A DNA stretch of 64,000 bases, from contig NZ_JAAGPD010000042.1 of assembly GCF_017104565.1 (NCBI RefSeq), positions 1-64,000 of the forward strand, given 5' to 3'. Source of the stretch: Paraburkholderia sp. Tr-20389 (lineage in GTDB: Bacteria; Pseudomonadota; Gammaproteobacteria; Burkholderiales; Burkholderiaceae). How positions within the stretch are numbered: the first letter of the stretch is position 1; the number at the start of each line of letters is the position of its first letter. Positions 35,509 to 44,861 of this stretch are shown here, in pieces. The position numbers were made by a program, and so were the translations under genes. A model generated the notes under the pieces. That model was not told where the DNA came from. It saw nothing but the letters and a program-made list of their open reading frames with translations, and made no database searches.

Positions 35509-36441
35509 TCAGTTACATGAACCGCGCTGGTCCGCGAAGAGGCCGAGTGCCGAAGCATGGCGGCGCGCGCATGCCAGACCGAATGCCGTCGGCTGCATGC
35601 CACGATCGTGTTCGACATCGAAGCCCATGCGCCATGCCGCGATGCGCTTGCCATAGCAGGTCAACGCATCGAGCGACTGCATCACGAAGACGATCGAAGG
35701 CAGAATCCGTTCGTAAAGCGTTTGCGCTTTTTGTTGATCACCTTCGACGAACGCGCCGTATATCGCGGCTTGCCAGTCGAATGAATCGGGCGCGACGATC
35801 AGCCCCGCACAGCCGGCGCGCAAATTGTCGACCAGTTCCTGTCCGCCGCGCCCGTTGAAAACGGGTAGCGCACTGCGTTGTTCGCGCAGACGTTCTATCG
35901 TCGATTGAATGACCGTCGCCGGGCCTTCGCCTTTGAGCCACTGGAATTGCGCGCATCGCGCTGCAAGCACCGCGAGCGATTCCACCGATAAACCGACACC
36001 GAGATATTCAGGCGCATTCTGAATGCCGACGGGCACGCGCACGCGCTGCATTACCTCGCTGAAAAAGTCGAAGTAGAACGATTCAGGTTGATCGCGCGAC
36101 GACGGCGGTTGCAGGATCAGCGACGACGCGCCGTGATCGACGGCGTAGTCGGCGAGTGCGAGTTGCGTATCGACGCTATCGCCCGACACGGTGACGGCGA
36201 ACGGCACGCGCTGCGCCACATGCTCGCCCGTGCACGCGATGAAACGCTGCTTTTCTTCGAGCGACAGACGGTTCACTTCCGTCGCGAGACCCAGTATCAC
36301 GATGCCGCCCGCGCCTGCTGAGATCGTGTGGTCGATCTGCGCGTGAATGGCGCGCAGATCGAGCCTATTGTCCGCATCGAAGTACGCATAAAGCACCGGC
36401 CAGATGCCGCGTGGCGCGAACGTTTCGCTTTGATTCGCCAT
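35509..36441 (-). CDS. DapA/DHDPS-superfamily aldolase or dehydratase for a keto-deoxy sugar acid
   Basis: A 310-residue TIM-barrel enzyme. The Schiff-base Lys170 is in FQWLKGEGPA; NAPEYLGVGLS (142-152) is the partner loop and GAGGIVILGLATEVNRLS the phosphate-loop equivalent. The start at 36441 lies 2 bases after the stop of the dehydratase gene. Paired with an IlvD/Edd dehydratase, it is expected to convert a 2-keto-3-deoxy sugar acid, as in the Weimberg-type L-arabinose route (dehydratase) or an aldolase variant. The sugar is not identifiable from sequence. Confidence 0.75.
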   Translation of the reverse strand: MANQSETFAPRGIWPVLYAYFDADNRLDLRAIHAQIDHTISAGAGGIVILGLATEVNRLSLEEKQRFIACTGEHVAQRVPFAVTVSGDSVDTQLALADYAVDHGASSLILQPPSSRDQPESFYFDFFSEVMQRVRVPVGIQNAPEYLGVGLSVESLAVLAARCAQFQWLKGEGPATVIQSTIERLREQRSALPVFNGRGGQELVDNLRAGCAGLIVAPDSFDWQAAIYGAFVEGDQQKAQTLYERILPSIVFVMQSLDALTCYGKRIAAWRMGFDVEHDRGMQPTAFGLACARRHASALGLFADQRGSCN

Positions 36442-36443
36442 GC

Positions 36444-38156
36444 TCAGTGCGAGTCGCGCGGCACGGGCGCGCCGCTCGCGCCGACCAGGAAGTCGAGGTC
36501 CGCGCCTTGGTCGGCCTGCAGCACATGCTCGACATAGAGGCGGTAATAGCCGCGCGCGGGCAACTCGGGCGCTTGCCATGCGGCGCGGCGTCGCGCGAGT
36601 TCCTCATCCGGTACATCCAGATGCAGGCGCCGCGCGGCGACATCGAGTTCGATCATGTCGCCCGTCTGCACGAGCGCAAGCGGCCCGCCTGCTGCCGCTT
36701 CGGGCGACACGTGCAGCACGACGGCGCCATATGCGGTGCCGCTCATGCGGCCATCGGAGATGCGGACCATGTCGGTGATGCCTTTTTGCAGCACCTTTTT
36801 CGGCAGCGGCATGTTGCCGACTTCTGCAAAGCCCGGATAGCCCTTCGGTCCCGCGCCCTTGAGTACCATGACGCAGTGTTCGTCGATATCGAGCGATTCG
36901 TCGTCCACCTTCGCGTGCAGTTCTTCGACGTTCTCGAACACCACGGCGCGCCCGCGATGCTTGAGCAGCGAGGCCGTTGCCGCCGACGGCTTGATCACCG
37001 CGCCATTCGGCGCCAGATTGCCGCGCAGCACGGCGATGCCCGCATGCGGCTTGAAGGGCGCCTCGAAGGTCGTGATGACCTTCTGATCGTAGTTCGGCGC
37101 GTCGCTGACGTTGTCCCAGATGCTCTTGCCGTTGACCGTCAACGCGTCGCGATGCAACAGCCCTTGCTCGCCGAGTTGCCGCAACACGGCGGGCAAGCCG
37201 CCCGCGTAGTAGAAATCTTCCATCAGATACTCGCCGGAAGGCTGCAGATTCACAAGGCAAGGCACGTCCGAGCCGAGCTCCCAGTCGTCCAGCGACAGGT
37301 CGACGCCGATGCGCCGCGCGAGCGCGATCAGGTGCACGACGGCATTGGTCGATCCGCCGATCGCAGCGTTCGTGCGGATCGCGTTTTCGAAGGCTTTGCG
37401 CGTGAGGATCTTGTCCATCGTCACATCGTCGCGAACCATCTCGACGATGCGGCGGCCCGCGAGATGCGCGAGCACCTGGCGGCGCGCATCGACGGCGGGA
37501 ATCGCGGCGTTGTGAGGCAGACCCATGCCGAGCGATTCGACCATCGAAGCCATCGTTGACGCCGTGCCCATCGTCATGCAATGGCCGCGCGAGCGGTTCA
37601 TGCACGACTCGGCATCGATGAATTCCTGCTGGCTCATCGTGCCCGCGCGCACTTCCTCCGACATTTGCCACACGCCCGTACCCGAGCCGATCGTGCGGCC
37701 GCGAAAGCGGCCATTGAGCATCGGTCCGCCCGACACGGCGAGCGCGGGCAGATTGCACGACGCGGCGCCCATCAGCAGTGCAGGCGTGGTCTTGTCGCAG
37801 CCGACGAGCAGGATCACGCCGTCGAGCGGATTGCCGCGTATCGACTCCTCGACATCCATCGAAGCGAGGTTGCGAAACAGCATCGCGGTAGGCCGCAGAT
37901 TCGATTCGCCCAATGACATCACAGGGAATTCGAGCGGCAGTCCGCCCGCTTCGCGCACGCCGCGTTTGACGTACTCGGCGAGTTCGCGGAAGTGGGCATT
38001 GCAGGGCGTCAGTTCGGACCACGTATTGCAGATGCCGACGACGGGGCGGCCATCGAATTCGTCGTGCGGAATGCCCTGATTCTTCATCCATGAACGGTGG
38101 ATGAAACCGTCCTTGTCGTTGCGGCCGAACCAGCTTTGCGAGCGGAGTTTGCGCAT
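36444..38156 (-). CDS. IlvD/Edd-family sugar-acid dehydratase (L-arabonate dehydratase-like)
   Basis: A 570-residue iron-sulfur dehydratase. Cluster and metal ligands appear in VVGICNTWSELTPCNAH, ILLVGCDKTTPALLMGA and SCMNRSRGHCMTMGTAS; the C-terminal domain has ITDMVRISDGRMSGTAYGAV. MRKLRSQSWFGRNDKDGF with FIHRSWMKNQGIP is the N-terminus of the sugar-acid subgroup (L-arabonate, D-xylonate), not of IlvD itself. GGGAGA stands before the ATG at 38156, which is chosen over the ATG 10 codons upstream. Two-gene operon with the DapA-family enzyme. Confidence 0.82.
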   Translation of the reverse strand: MRKLRSQSWFGRNDKDGFIHRSWMKNQGIPHDEFDGRPVVGICNTWSELTPCNAHFRELAEYVKRGVREAGGLPLEFPVMSLGESNLRPTAMLFRNLASMDVEESIRGNPLDGVILLVGCDKTTPALLMGAASCNLPALAVSGGPMLNGRFRGRTIGSGTGVWQMSEEVRAGTMSQQEFIDAESCMNRSRGHCMTMGTASTMASMVESLGMGLPHNAAIPAVDARRQVLAHLAGRRIVEMVRDDVTMDKILTRKAFENAIRTNAAIGGSTNAVVHLIALARRIGVDLSLDDWELGSDVPCLVNLQPSGEYLMEDFYYAGGLPAVLRQLGEQGLLHRDALTVNGKSIWDNVSDAPNYDQKVITTFEAPFKPHAGIAVLRGNLAPNGAVIKPSAATASLLKHRGRAVVFENVEELHAKVDDESLDIDEHCVMVLKGAGPKGYPGFAEVGNMPLPKKVLQKGITDMVRISDGRMSGTAYGAVVLHVSPEAAAGGPLALVQTGDMIELDVAARRLHLDVPDEELARRRAAWQAPELPARGYYRLYVEHVLQADQGADLDFLVGASGAPVPRDSH

Positions 38157-38616
38157 GGGGTCTCCCGTTTCTGCGTCGTTTTTCATCCTGTGCTGCGTAC
38201 GGTAGTTGCACGCTCAGCTTAGACCATTCATCGCACGACACGGTGTGATTCGGCGTGGCGCGAAAGATCATGACGCCATGCAGTTGCAGCGCAACAGATG
38301 CGGCCGGACAACCCGGGCTTACGCTAATGCCGACGCTTGCCTTGCTGCGCATGCCAGGACGCGCTGCGCATGCATCCCTGATCGGACGCCGACCTTCCAA
38401 TAAGCGACACTCACCATAACCCATCTCGCATCGCAGCATTGCCACAAACCCTTGCCGCACAACGCTCGCACAGGTCCGCAAACGCCCGTTCGTTTTCGGG
38501 CGTGTCGCATTTCCGCAAGCGTCTGTCGCAATTAGTCGGCTAGGCGGGGTTTTTTCTGGCAACTATGTAGTCACACATGTGCGGGCCGGCGCCCGCACCA
38601 CGAGGAGATGGACTCG
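38157..38616. other. Divergent control region between dehydratase and choline transporter
   Basis: A 460-base gap with no supported gene. It contains a CGCCCG-CGGGCG hairpin near 38490 and a perfect 8-bp hairpin just before the choV ribosome site. It must carry promoters for both directions. Confidence 0.5.
38579..38598 (+). promoter_or_regulatory. Leader hairpin next to the choV ribosome binding site
   Basis: GTGCGGGC (38579-38586) pairs with GCCCGCAC (38591-38598) around CGGC, ending 5 bases before the AGGAG at 38603. It may mark the transcript start or modulate ribosome access. Confidence 0.4.
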
Positions 38617-39789
38617 ATGAAATCCCCAAAGGTGGTGGTCGAAGGTTTATGTAAGGTTTTCGGGCCGAACCCGAAACTGGCGCAGGACATGCTCTCGCGA
38701 GGCGCATCGAAGGACGAGGTGTTCGCCAAGACAGGGCACGTGGTCGGCGTCCACAACGTCTCCTTCGACGTACAGGAAGGCGAGATTTTCGTGCTGATGG
38801 GCCTGTCGGGCTCGGGCAAGTCGACGCTGATCCGTCTCATCAACCGGCTCGTCGAACCGACGGCCGGCAAGGTCATTATCGACGGCCGCGACGTGGCGGC
38901 CATCAAGCGTTCGGAGCTGACGTCGCTGCGGCGCACCGACATGAGCATGGTGTTCCAGTCGTTCGCACTGATGCCGCAGCGCACGGTGCTGTCGAATGCC
39001 GCGTTCGGTCTCGAAGTGGCGGGCGTGGGGCGCAAGGAGCGCGAGAAGCGCGCGCTCGACGTGCTCGAGCAGGTGGGGCTCGCGACCTTCGCGGGCAAGC
39101 TGCCGGCGGAACTCTCGGGCGGGATGCAGCAGCGTGTGGGTTTGGCGCGCGCGCTGGCCGTGAACCCCTCGCTGATGATCATGGACGAAGCGTTCTCCGC
39201 GCTCGACCCGCTCAAGCGCAAGGAAATGCAGAACGTGCTGCTCGAACTGCAGAAGAACCAGCAGCGCACCATCCTGTTCGTCTCCCACGATCTGGAAGAG
39301 GCGCTGCGCATCGGCACTCGCATCGCGATCATGGAAGGCGGCCGCGTGGTGCAGATCGGCACGCCGCAGGACATCATCTCGAACCCCGCCGACGACTACG
39401 TGCGCGCGTTCTTCGAAGGCGTCGACACGAGCCGCTATCTGACGGCAGGCGACCTGATGCAGGCGAACGGCGTGCCCGTCGTACGCAATCTGGATCAGAC
39501 GAGCGTCGCAGAGTCGCTGAACGGCAGTGCCGAATACGCGTTCGTGCTCGATGGGGAGCGCCGTATTCGCGGCTTCGTGACGCGCGATTCGATCGGCAGC
39601 GCGACGCCGTCGCTGAAGAAGGTCGAATGCATTTCGCGCGGCGCGCCGCTCGAACATGTCGTGTCGCGCGTGTGCGCGAGTGCGACGGCTCTGCCCGTGG
39701 TCGACGACGAGGACCGCTATTGCGGTTCCGTCGATCAAGCCGCTGTCCTGAAGGTCATTACACGCAACAGAGGTGCCGCCCATGTCTGA
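38617..39789 (+). CDS. choV: Choline/glycine-betaine ABC transporter ATPase
   Basis: A 390-residue ProV/OpuAA-type ATPase. The N-terminal KVFGPNPKLAQDMLSRGASK and the insert KDEVFAKTGHVVGVHNVSF are characteristic of quaternary-amine transporters. Walker A is GLSGSGKSTLIRLINRL, signature LSGGMQQRVGLARAL, Walker B LMIMDEAFSALDP, and the C-terminal part contains a CBS-like regulatory region. ATG 38617 is chosen because AGGAG lies 9 bases before it; the ATG at 38608 touches the site. It overlaps the permease gene by 8 bases. Confidence 0.88.
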   Translation: MKSPKVVVEGLCKVFGPNPKLAQDMLSRGASKDEVFAKTGHVVGVHNVSFDVQEGEIFVLMGLSGSGKSTLIRLINRLVEPTAGKVIIDGRDVAAIKRSELTSLRRTDMSMVFQSFALMPQRTVLSNAAFGLEVAGVGRKEREKRALDVLEQVGLATFAGKLPAELSGGMQQRVGLARALAVNPSLMIMDEAFSALDPLKRKEMQNVLLELQKNQQRTILFVSHDLEEALRIGTRIAIMEGGRVVQIGTPQDIISNPADDYVRAFFEGVDTSRYLTAGDLMQANGVPVVRNLDQTSVAESLNGSAEYAFVLDGERRIRGFVTRDSIGSATPSLKKVECISRGAPLEHVVSRVCASATALPVVDDEDRYCGSVDQAAVLKVITRNRGAAHV

Positions 39790-40687
39790 GATCATTCCAC
39801 TCGGCCGTTGGGTCGACCAGTCCGTTCACTATCTGCTCGACCACGACGCGAGCACGTTCGATTCGATCGGCAAGGCGATCGAGAGCTTCGCTGCGATGAT
39901 CGAGCATGGCTTGCAGGCCATTCCGATGTGGGCGCTGATGGCGTTGTTCATTGCAGTCGGCTTGTGGCGGGTGGGCTGGCGCTTTGCAATCTTCGCGACG
40001 GCTTCGCTGTTGCTGATCTATGCGACCGGGTTCTGGGACCAGACGGTCATTACCCTGGGTCTCACGCTGTCGTCGACGTTGATCAGTCTCGTGTTCGGCA
40101 TTCCGCTCGGCATCTGGGCCGCGAAGAACAAGCATGTGCAGATGATCGTGCGTCCGATCCTCGACCTGATGCAGACGATGCCTGCGTTCGTCTATCTGAT
40201 TCCGGCTGCGATGCTGTTCGGTCTGGGTCGCGTGCCGGGCATTCTGTCGACGGTGATCTTCGCGATGCCGCCCGCCGTGCGTCTGACGAGCCTTGGCATC
40301 AAGCATGTGAACCGCGAGATCGTCGAAGCGGGGCAGGCCTTCGGCTGCACGCCGTGGCAGTTGCTCTACAAGGTGCAATTCCCGAACGCGTTGCCGTCGA
40401 TCATGCAAGGCGTGAACCAGACGATCATGATGGCGTTGTCGATGGTGATCATCGCGTCGATGGTGGGCGCGGGCGGCCTGGGTAACGACGTGCTCGCCAG
40501 TATCCAGCGCCTCGATATTGGTCTCGGCTTCGAAAGCGGTCTGTCCGTCGTGTTGCTCGCGATCATTCTCGACCGCATCACCGAGAGCTTCGGCCGCACG
40601 CCGGGCTCCGCAACGGCACCGCGTTTCGCCGGCCTTCGCAATGTGATGCGCGTGCGCCGCGAACAGCCGGCTGTCGCGCAAAGCTAG
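39782..40687 (+). CDS. choW: Choline/glycine-betaine ABC transporter permease
   Basis: A 301-residue ProW-type permease. After about 50 polar residues there are six or seven membrane helices, with GIPLGIWAAKNKHVQMIVRP, the quaternary-amine permease block DLMQTMPAFVYLIPAAMLFG and the EAA-type loop EIVEAGQAFGCTPWQLLYKV. It pairs with the ATPase upstream and the binding protein at 41854. Confidence 0.88.
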   Translation: MSEIIPLGRWVDQSVHYLLDHDASTFDSIGKAIESFAAMIEHGLQAIPMWALMALFIAVGLWRVGWRFAIFATASLLLIYATGFWDQTVITLGLTLSSTLISLVFGIPLGIWAAKNKHVQMIVRPILDLMQTMPAFVYLIPAAMLFGLGRVPGILSTVIFAMPPAVRLTSLGIKHVNREIVEAGQAFGCTPWQLLYKVQFPNALPSIMQGVNQTIMMALSMVIIASMVGAGGLGNDVLASIQRLDIGLGFESGLSVVLLAIILDRITESFGRTPGSATAPRFAGLRNVMRVRREQPAVAQS

Positions 40688-40708
40688 ATCTTTGTCGCAT
40701 TGAACCAG

Positions 40709-40726
40709 GCGCCGGATTTCCGGCGC
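40709..40726. terminator. GC hairpin after the permease gene
   Basis: GCGCCGGA (40709-40716) pairs with TCCGGCGC (40719-40726) around TT. There is no T-run, so any termination would be weak or Rho-assisted. Confidence 0.35.
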
Positions 40727-40824
40727 GTCTGCAATAGAGCCTACCAATAGTGGTCGTCCCGCGAAGGCCTTCGGGTCTCCGCGGTGGCCAAACACATACT
40801 TCTTTGTGCATCACGGAGCGCGAC

Positions 40825-41802
40825 GTGACGTCTACCCGGGCTGAAACGCCGTTGTCGGATCTTGCGCATGTGGGCTTTCTGACTTTGCCCAGTTTTTCGA
40901 TGATCGCGTTCACGAGCGCGGTCGAGGTGCTGCGGATGGCGAACTATGTATCGCGCGCGCAGCACTATCGCTGGTCGATCATCACGCACGACGGTGTGCC
41001 CGTGCGGGCCAGCAACGGCCTCACCGTCAAGCCGACGTGCACGCTCGAAGAAGCGGGCATGCCGGACGTGCTGATCGTGTGCGGCGGCACGCAGATACGC
41101 AATGCCGTCGATACGAACGTCAAGACCTTGCTCGCCGACGCGGCGTCGCAAGGCGTGCCGCTGGGCGGTATTTGCACGGGCGCTTATGCGTTGATGGCGT
41201 CGGGGCTGCTCGACGGCTATCGCTGCTCGGTGCATTGGGAGGATCTGTCGGCGCTGCACAGGGAATATCCGCATGTGTGTTTCGCCGACGAACTGTTCGT
41301 GATCGATCGCGACCGCCTGACCTGCACGGGCGGCACCGCGCCGCTCGATCTGATGCTCGATCTGGTCGGTTCGCGGTTCGGACAGAACCTCGCGGCGCAG
41401 GTGTCGGAGCAGTTCATTCTCGAGCGCATCCGCAGCGCGAGCGACCCGCAGCCGATTCCCGTCGATGCGCGCGTCGGATTCTCGCGTGCCGAGCTGATCG
41501 AAGTGGTGCGGCTGATGGAGGCGAATATCGAAGAGCCGTTATCGCTCGAAGAACTCGCGCGGCTCGTGCAATTGTCGCAGCGTCATTTGCAGCGGATGTT
41601 CAAGGTCTACCTGAGCGTATCGCCCACGCATTACTACCTGTCGCTGCGTTTGCGGCGCGCGCGCGATCTGCTGCGCACGACGGACGCATCGATTGCGCGC
41701 GTGACGGCCGTATGCGGCTTTCATTCGCCGTGTCATTTCAGCAAGGCGTATCGCGCGCAATTCGGCCACGCGCCGAGTGTCGAGCGTCGCCACGCGAGCT
41801 AG
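40825..41802 (+). CDS. GlxA-type AraC-family regulator of quaternary-amine uptake
   Basis: A 325-residue activator with a DJ-1/glutamine-amidotransferase-like sensor domain (VGFLTLPSFSMIAFTSAVEV, VLIVCGGTQIRN, GGICTGAYALMASGLLDGY) and a C-terminal AraC helix-turn-helix (SLEELARLVQLSQRHLQRMF, then VTAVCGFHSPCHFSKAYRA). The family includes GbdR, the glycine-betaine-responsive activator of Pseudomonas, and the gene sits inside the transporter locus. GTG 40825 with GGAG upstream is preferred; the frame is open 25 codons earlier. Confidence 0.8.
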   Translation: MTSTRAETPLSDLAHVGFLTLPSFSMIAFTSAVEVLRMANYVSRAQHYRWSIITHDGVPVRASNGLTVKPTCTLEEAGMPDVLIVCGGTQIRNAVDTNVKTLLADAASQGVPLGGICTGAYALMASGLLDGYRCSVHWEDLSALHREYPHVCFADELFVIDRDRLTCTGGTAPLDLMLDLVGSRFGQNLAAQVSEQFILERIRSASDPQPIPVDARVGFSRAELIEVVRLMEANIEEPLSLEELARLVQLSQRHLQRMFKVYLSVSPTHYYLSLRLRRARDLLRTTDASIARVTAVCGFHSPCHFSKAYRAQFGHAPSVERRHAS

Positions 41803-41853
41803 CAGTCGAGCGAAGCCATCGACTGTGGCAAGAACAACCCTGAGGAGAATGTA

Positions 41854-42795
41854 ATGAAACGCAAGCTGATGATGGCGGCCGCGCTGATGATGACGGCTGC
41901 CGCGACCGCGCAGGCCGCCGATCCCGCCGTGTGCCGCAACGTCCGATTCGCCGACGTCGGCTGGACCGACATTGCGGCGACGACGGGCCTCGCGTCGACG
42001 ATCTTCCAGGGCCTCGGCTACAACCCGACGAAGACGATTGCGTCCGTGCCGATCACGTTTGCGGGCATCAAGAGCAAGCAGATCGACGTGTTCCTCGGCT
42101 ACTGGGCGCCGACGATGGATCCGATCATCCAGCCGTTCGTGAAGGCGGGCACGATCAAGGTGCTCGCGACGCCTAACCTGACGGGCGCGAAGTACACGCT
42201 TGCGGTGCCGGACTATGTGTACAACGGCGGTTTGAAGAACTTCAGCGACATCGCGAAGTATGCGGACAAGCTGGACGGCAAGATTTACGGGATCGAGCCG
42301 GGCAACGACGGCAATGCGCTGATCAAGAAGATGATCGACGGCAATCAGTTCGGGCTGGGCAAGTTCAAGCTGGTGGAGTCGAGCGAGGCGGGCATGCTGG
42401 TGGAGGTGAATCGCGCTGTTCGCGACAAGAAGTGGATCGTGTTCCTCGGCTGGGAGCCGCATCCGATGAACGTGCAGATGAAGATCGATTATCTTGCCGG
42501 TGGCGATGATGTGTTCGGGCCTAATTATGGCGAGGCCAAAGTGTTTACGGCGACGCCGCCGGATTATGCGGCGCGTTGCCCGAATGCCGCGAAGCTCGTG
42601 TCGAATCTGCAGTTCACGACTGCAATCGAGAATCATGTGATGGTGCCCATCATGAACAAGGAAGATGCTAATAAAGCTGCGCTGGCCTGGTTGAAGGCTA
42701 ATCCTCAGGCTTTGGATAAGTGGCTTGCCGGTGTGCAGACGTTTGATGGCAAGGACGGCTTGCCGGCCGTTAAGGCTTATATTGCGGCGCATTGA
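41854..42795 (+). CDS. choX: Choline-type periplasmic substrate-binding protein
   Basis: A 313-residue binding protein with signal peptide (KLMMAAALMMTAAATAQA, cut before ADPAVC). VRFADVGWTDIAATTGLAST, VFLGYWAPTMDPIIQPF and KWIVFLGWEPHPMNVQMKID are the aromatic-box elements that cage quaternary ammonium in ChoX/OpuAC proteins. TGAGGAGAA precedes the start. It is separated from choVW by the regulator gene and ends at the second large palindrome. Confidence 0.88.
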   Translation: MKRKLMMAAALMMTAAATAQAADPAVCRNVRFADVGWTDIAATTGLASTIFQGLGYNPTKTIASVPITFAGIKSKQIDVFLGYWAPTMDPIIQPFVKAGTIKVLATPNLTGAKYTLAVPDYVYNGGLKNFSDIAKYADKLDGKIYGIEPGNDGNALIKKMIDGNQFGLGKFKLVESSEAGMLVEVNRAVRDKKWIVFLGWEPHPMNVQMKIDYLAGGDDVFGPNYGEAKVFTATPPDYAARCPNAAKLVSNLQFTTAIENHVMVPIMNKEDANKAALAWLKANPQALDKWLAGVQTFDGKDGLPAVKAYIAAH

Positions 42796-42796
42796 G

Positions 42797-43708
42797 GGTG
42801 CTGGTTTTTTTTGTCTGCGACGCAGTCGCTGGTCTTGCCTTCTTGGCGAGGGCTTCGCCGGTTTGGTTTTTGTGCTGTTGTCGCCGGCATCCGCGGTTTG
42901 CTTCTGGTTTTCTAGCGTTGCCCCTGTGCGGGGCGGCACCTACTTTTCTTTGCAGCGGCAAAGAAAAGTAGGCAAAAGAAAGCCGCTCACACCGCTAGCC
43001 CGTATGTTCGCCCAGGGGCTCTCAACGGCCCCGTCCTTCACGCGGCAACGCGCTATTTCATGCGCGTTGCCAGCGTTCCTGGATTCGCCTCACCCACTTC
43101 ACACTCCCGCGTCACGTACCTCGTTACCAAACCTTCACCGCCGCCCAGGTGGCAAACTGTGTGCAGGCCGTCGCGACGGAAGTGCACCACTCCGGACTGA
43201 AAAGCGGGATCGGTGTCGTAGAAGCGCGAACGCGTAAGGTGCGACAAGCTACACACCGTTTGCCACCTGGGCGGCGCAGACGAATCGCTGCCGCTGGCTG
43301 CCTGCGGGTGATTGGAGTGGGTGATGCGCCTGTTCAGGGCGCTGGCAACGGGCGCAACACAAAGTATTGCCGTGTGGAGTGCGGGACCCGTTGGGGGCCC
43401 GCAGGCAACAACTAGCGCTGGCGGGGTTAGCCCGCTTTCTTTGCTTACTTTCTTTGCGGCGGCAAAGAAAGTAAGTGCCGCCCCGCACAGGGGCAACGCA
43501 TGAAGTCCGAAGGCAAGACGCGGATGCCCGCGAAAAGCAGGCGCTTGCCAGCAAAAAACCCAGTTTTGCTGCAAAGAAAAGTAGGTGCCGCCCCGCACAG
43601 GGGCAACGCATGAACTACGAAGGCAAGACGCGGATGCCAGCGAAAATCAGGCGCTTGCCAGCAAAAAACCCCAGAATGGCGACTGCGTCGCAGACACCAA
43701 CAAAAACC
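42797..43708. repeat. Large nested palindrome (copy 2) filling a convergent intergenic gap
   Basis: Copy 2 of the family seen at 18985-19760, 912 bases between choX and the convergent nasS. The left arm (TTTTGTCTGCGACGCAGTCG near 42809, GCCCC-GGGGC, then the same 15-bp CCTACTTTTCTTTGC hairpin near 42945) matches copy 1 closely. Inner arms again carry CCGCCCAGGTGGCAAACTGT (from 43141) and its mirror near 43255. The right arm is longer because about 105 bases (near 43460-43560) are repeated at about 43565-43675. No coding capacity is credible here. Confidence 0.85.
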
Positions 43709-44851
43709 TCACGCCTTGATAGAAAACCCTTGCAAATAAGCAAGATCAAAATTCCCATCCCAACGACGCCCATCGATCAACCGCACCGAAGGTGCATCGT
43801 CACGAACAGCGACACCGACATTAGCGGCAGCCTGCCGATATAACTCAACCTGATTGACCTCACTAGCAAGACGAGCAAAGTCATCACGCGAATGCACCAT
43901 CCCCCACCTCGCGTATTGAGCAAAAAACCAGACCCCCTCAGCAGGATGCGGAAAATTGACTGCGCCGTCAGCAAAGAACGCTACAGCACGACGAGTTTCG
44001 TCACATCCAGCAGAAACCAGCCGCGAGGCAATAGAATCCGCCGAGACACCAAGAAATTCATCACCAGCGAGCCTGCGAGCAATCTCCACTCGATGCTCGT
44101 CGTCATCGAGCCAGCGACACGCTTCGAGCATCGTCTGAACGAGCGCTCGCGCGGTATTCGGATATCGCGTGACGAAGTCGCGCCGGCTCGCGAGTACTTT
44201 CTCCGGATGATCGGGCCACACCTCGCTCGTGTACGCAATCGTCCTGCCGACACCCTGTTCCTGCGCCACGGCATTCCACGGCTCGCCGACACACAGCCCG
44301 TCGAGACGGTCCCGCGCGAGCGCATCCACCATCTGCGGCGGCGGGATCACCACACTGTCGATATCGCGCAACGGATCCACGCCCTGCGAAGCGAGCCAGT
44401 AATACAGCCACATCGCGTGCGTGCCGGTGGGAAACGTCTGCGCGAAGACAGGCTTGCGACCGAGCGTCGCGAGCGCCGCAGGCAACGTCTTGTGCTCGTC
44501 GAGCGCAGCGGCAAGACGGTTCGATACCGTGATCGCCTGGCCATTGCGGTTCAGCACCATCAGCACGGCCATGTCCGTTTGCGGTCCGCCGAGGCCCAGT
44601 TGCACCCCATAGACGAGGCCGTACAGGGAATGCGCGGCATCGAGATCGCCGGATAACAGCTTGTCGCGAATCGCCGCCCAGGAAGGCTGCTTCAGCAGTT
44701 CGATCGTGAGGCCATGCGCGTGGCCGAATTCGAGCAGCTTCGCGGCGACCAGCGGCGCGGCATCGCTGAGCGCGACGAAGCCGAGACGCAAGTGCGTTTT
44801 CTCGAGCGTGCCCGGGTCGGCGGAAAGAGAGGTGTTGGCGGTCGAGTTCAT
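43709..44851 (-). CDS. nasS: Cytoplasmic nitrate/nitrite sensor NasS
   Basis: A 380-residue protein of the NrtA/CmpA nitrate-binding fold (LRLGFVALSDAAPLVAAKLL, LKQPSWAAIRDKLLSGDLDA, LGLGGPQTDMAVLMVLNRNG, FPTGTHAMWLYYWLASQG) but lacking a signal peptide, so it is the sensor form rather than a transporter component. In the known NasST system NasS holds NasT inactive until nitrate or nitrite binds. It directly follows nasT (10 bases from its stop). Start ATG 44851 preferred; an ATG at 44860 is also in frame. Confidence 0.85.
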   Translation of the reverse strand: MNSTANTSLSADPGTLEKTHLRLGFVALSDAAPLVAAKLLEFGHAHGLTIELLKQPSWAAIRDKLLSGDLDAAHSLYGLVYGVQLGLGGPQTDMAVLMVLNRNGQAITVSNRLAAALDEHKTLPAALATLGRKPVFAQTFPTGTHAMWLYYWLASQGVDPLRDIDSVVIPPPQMVDALARDRLDGLCVGEPWNAVAQEQGVGRTIAYTSEVWPDHPEKVLASRRDFVTRYPNTARALVQTMLEACRWLDDDEHRVEIARRLAGDEFLGVSADSIASRLVSAGCDETRRAVAFFADGAVNFPHPAEGVWFFAQYARWGMVHSRDDFARLASEVNQVELYRQAAANVGVAVRDDAPSVRLIDGRRWDGNFDLAYLQGFSIKA

Positions 44852-44861
44852 GAGCTGCACA

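Noticed and set aside
43053-43611. Two overlapping minus-strand frames (120-181 codons) in palindrome 2
   Set aside because: Same repeat-derived sequence as the frames in copy 1; explained by the palindrome.
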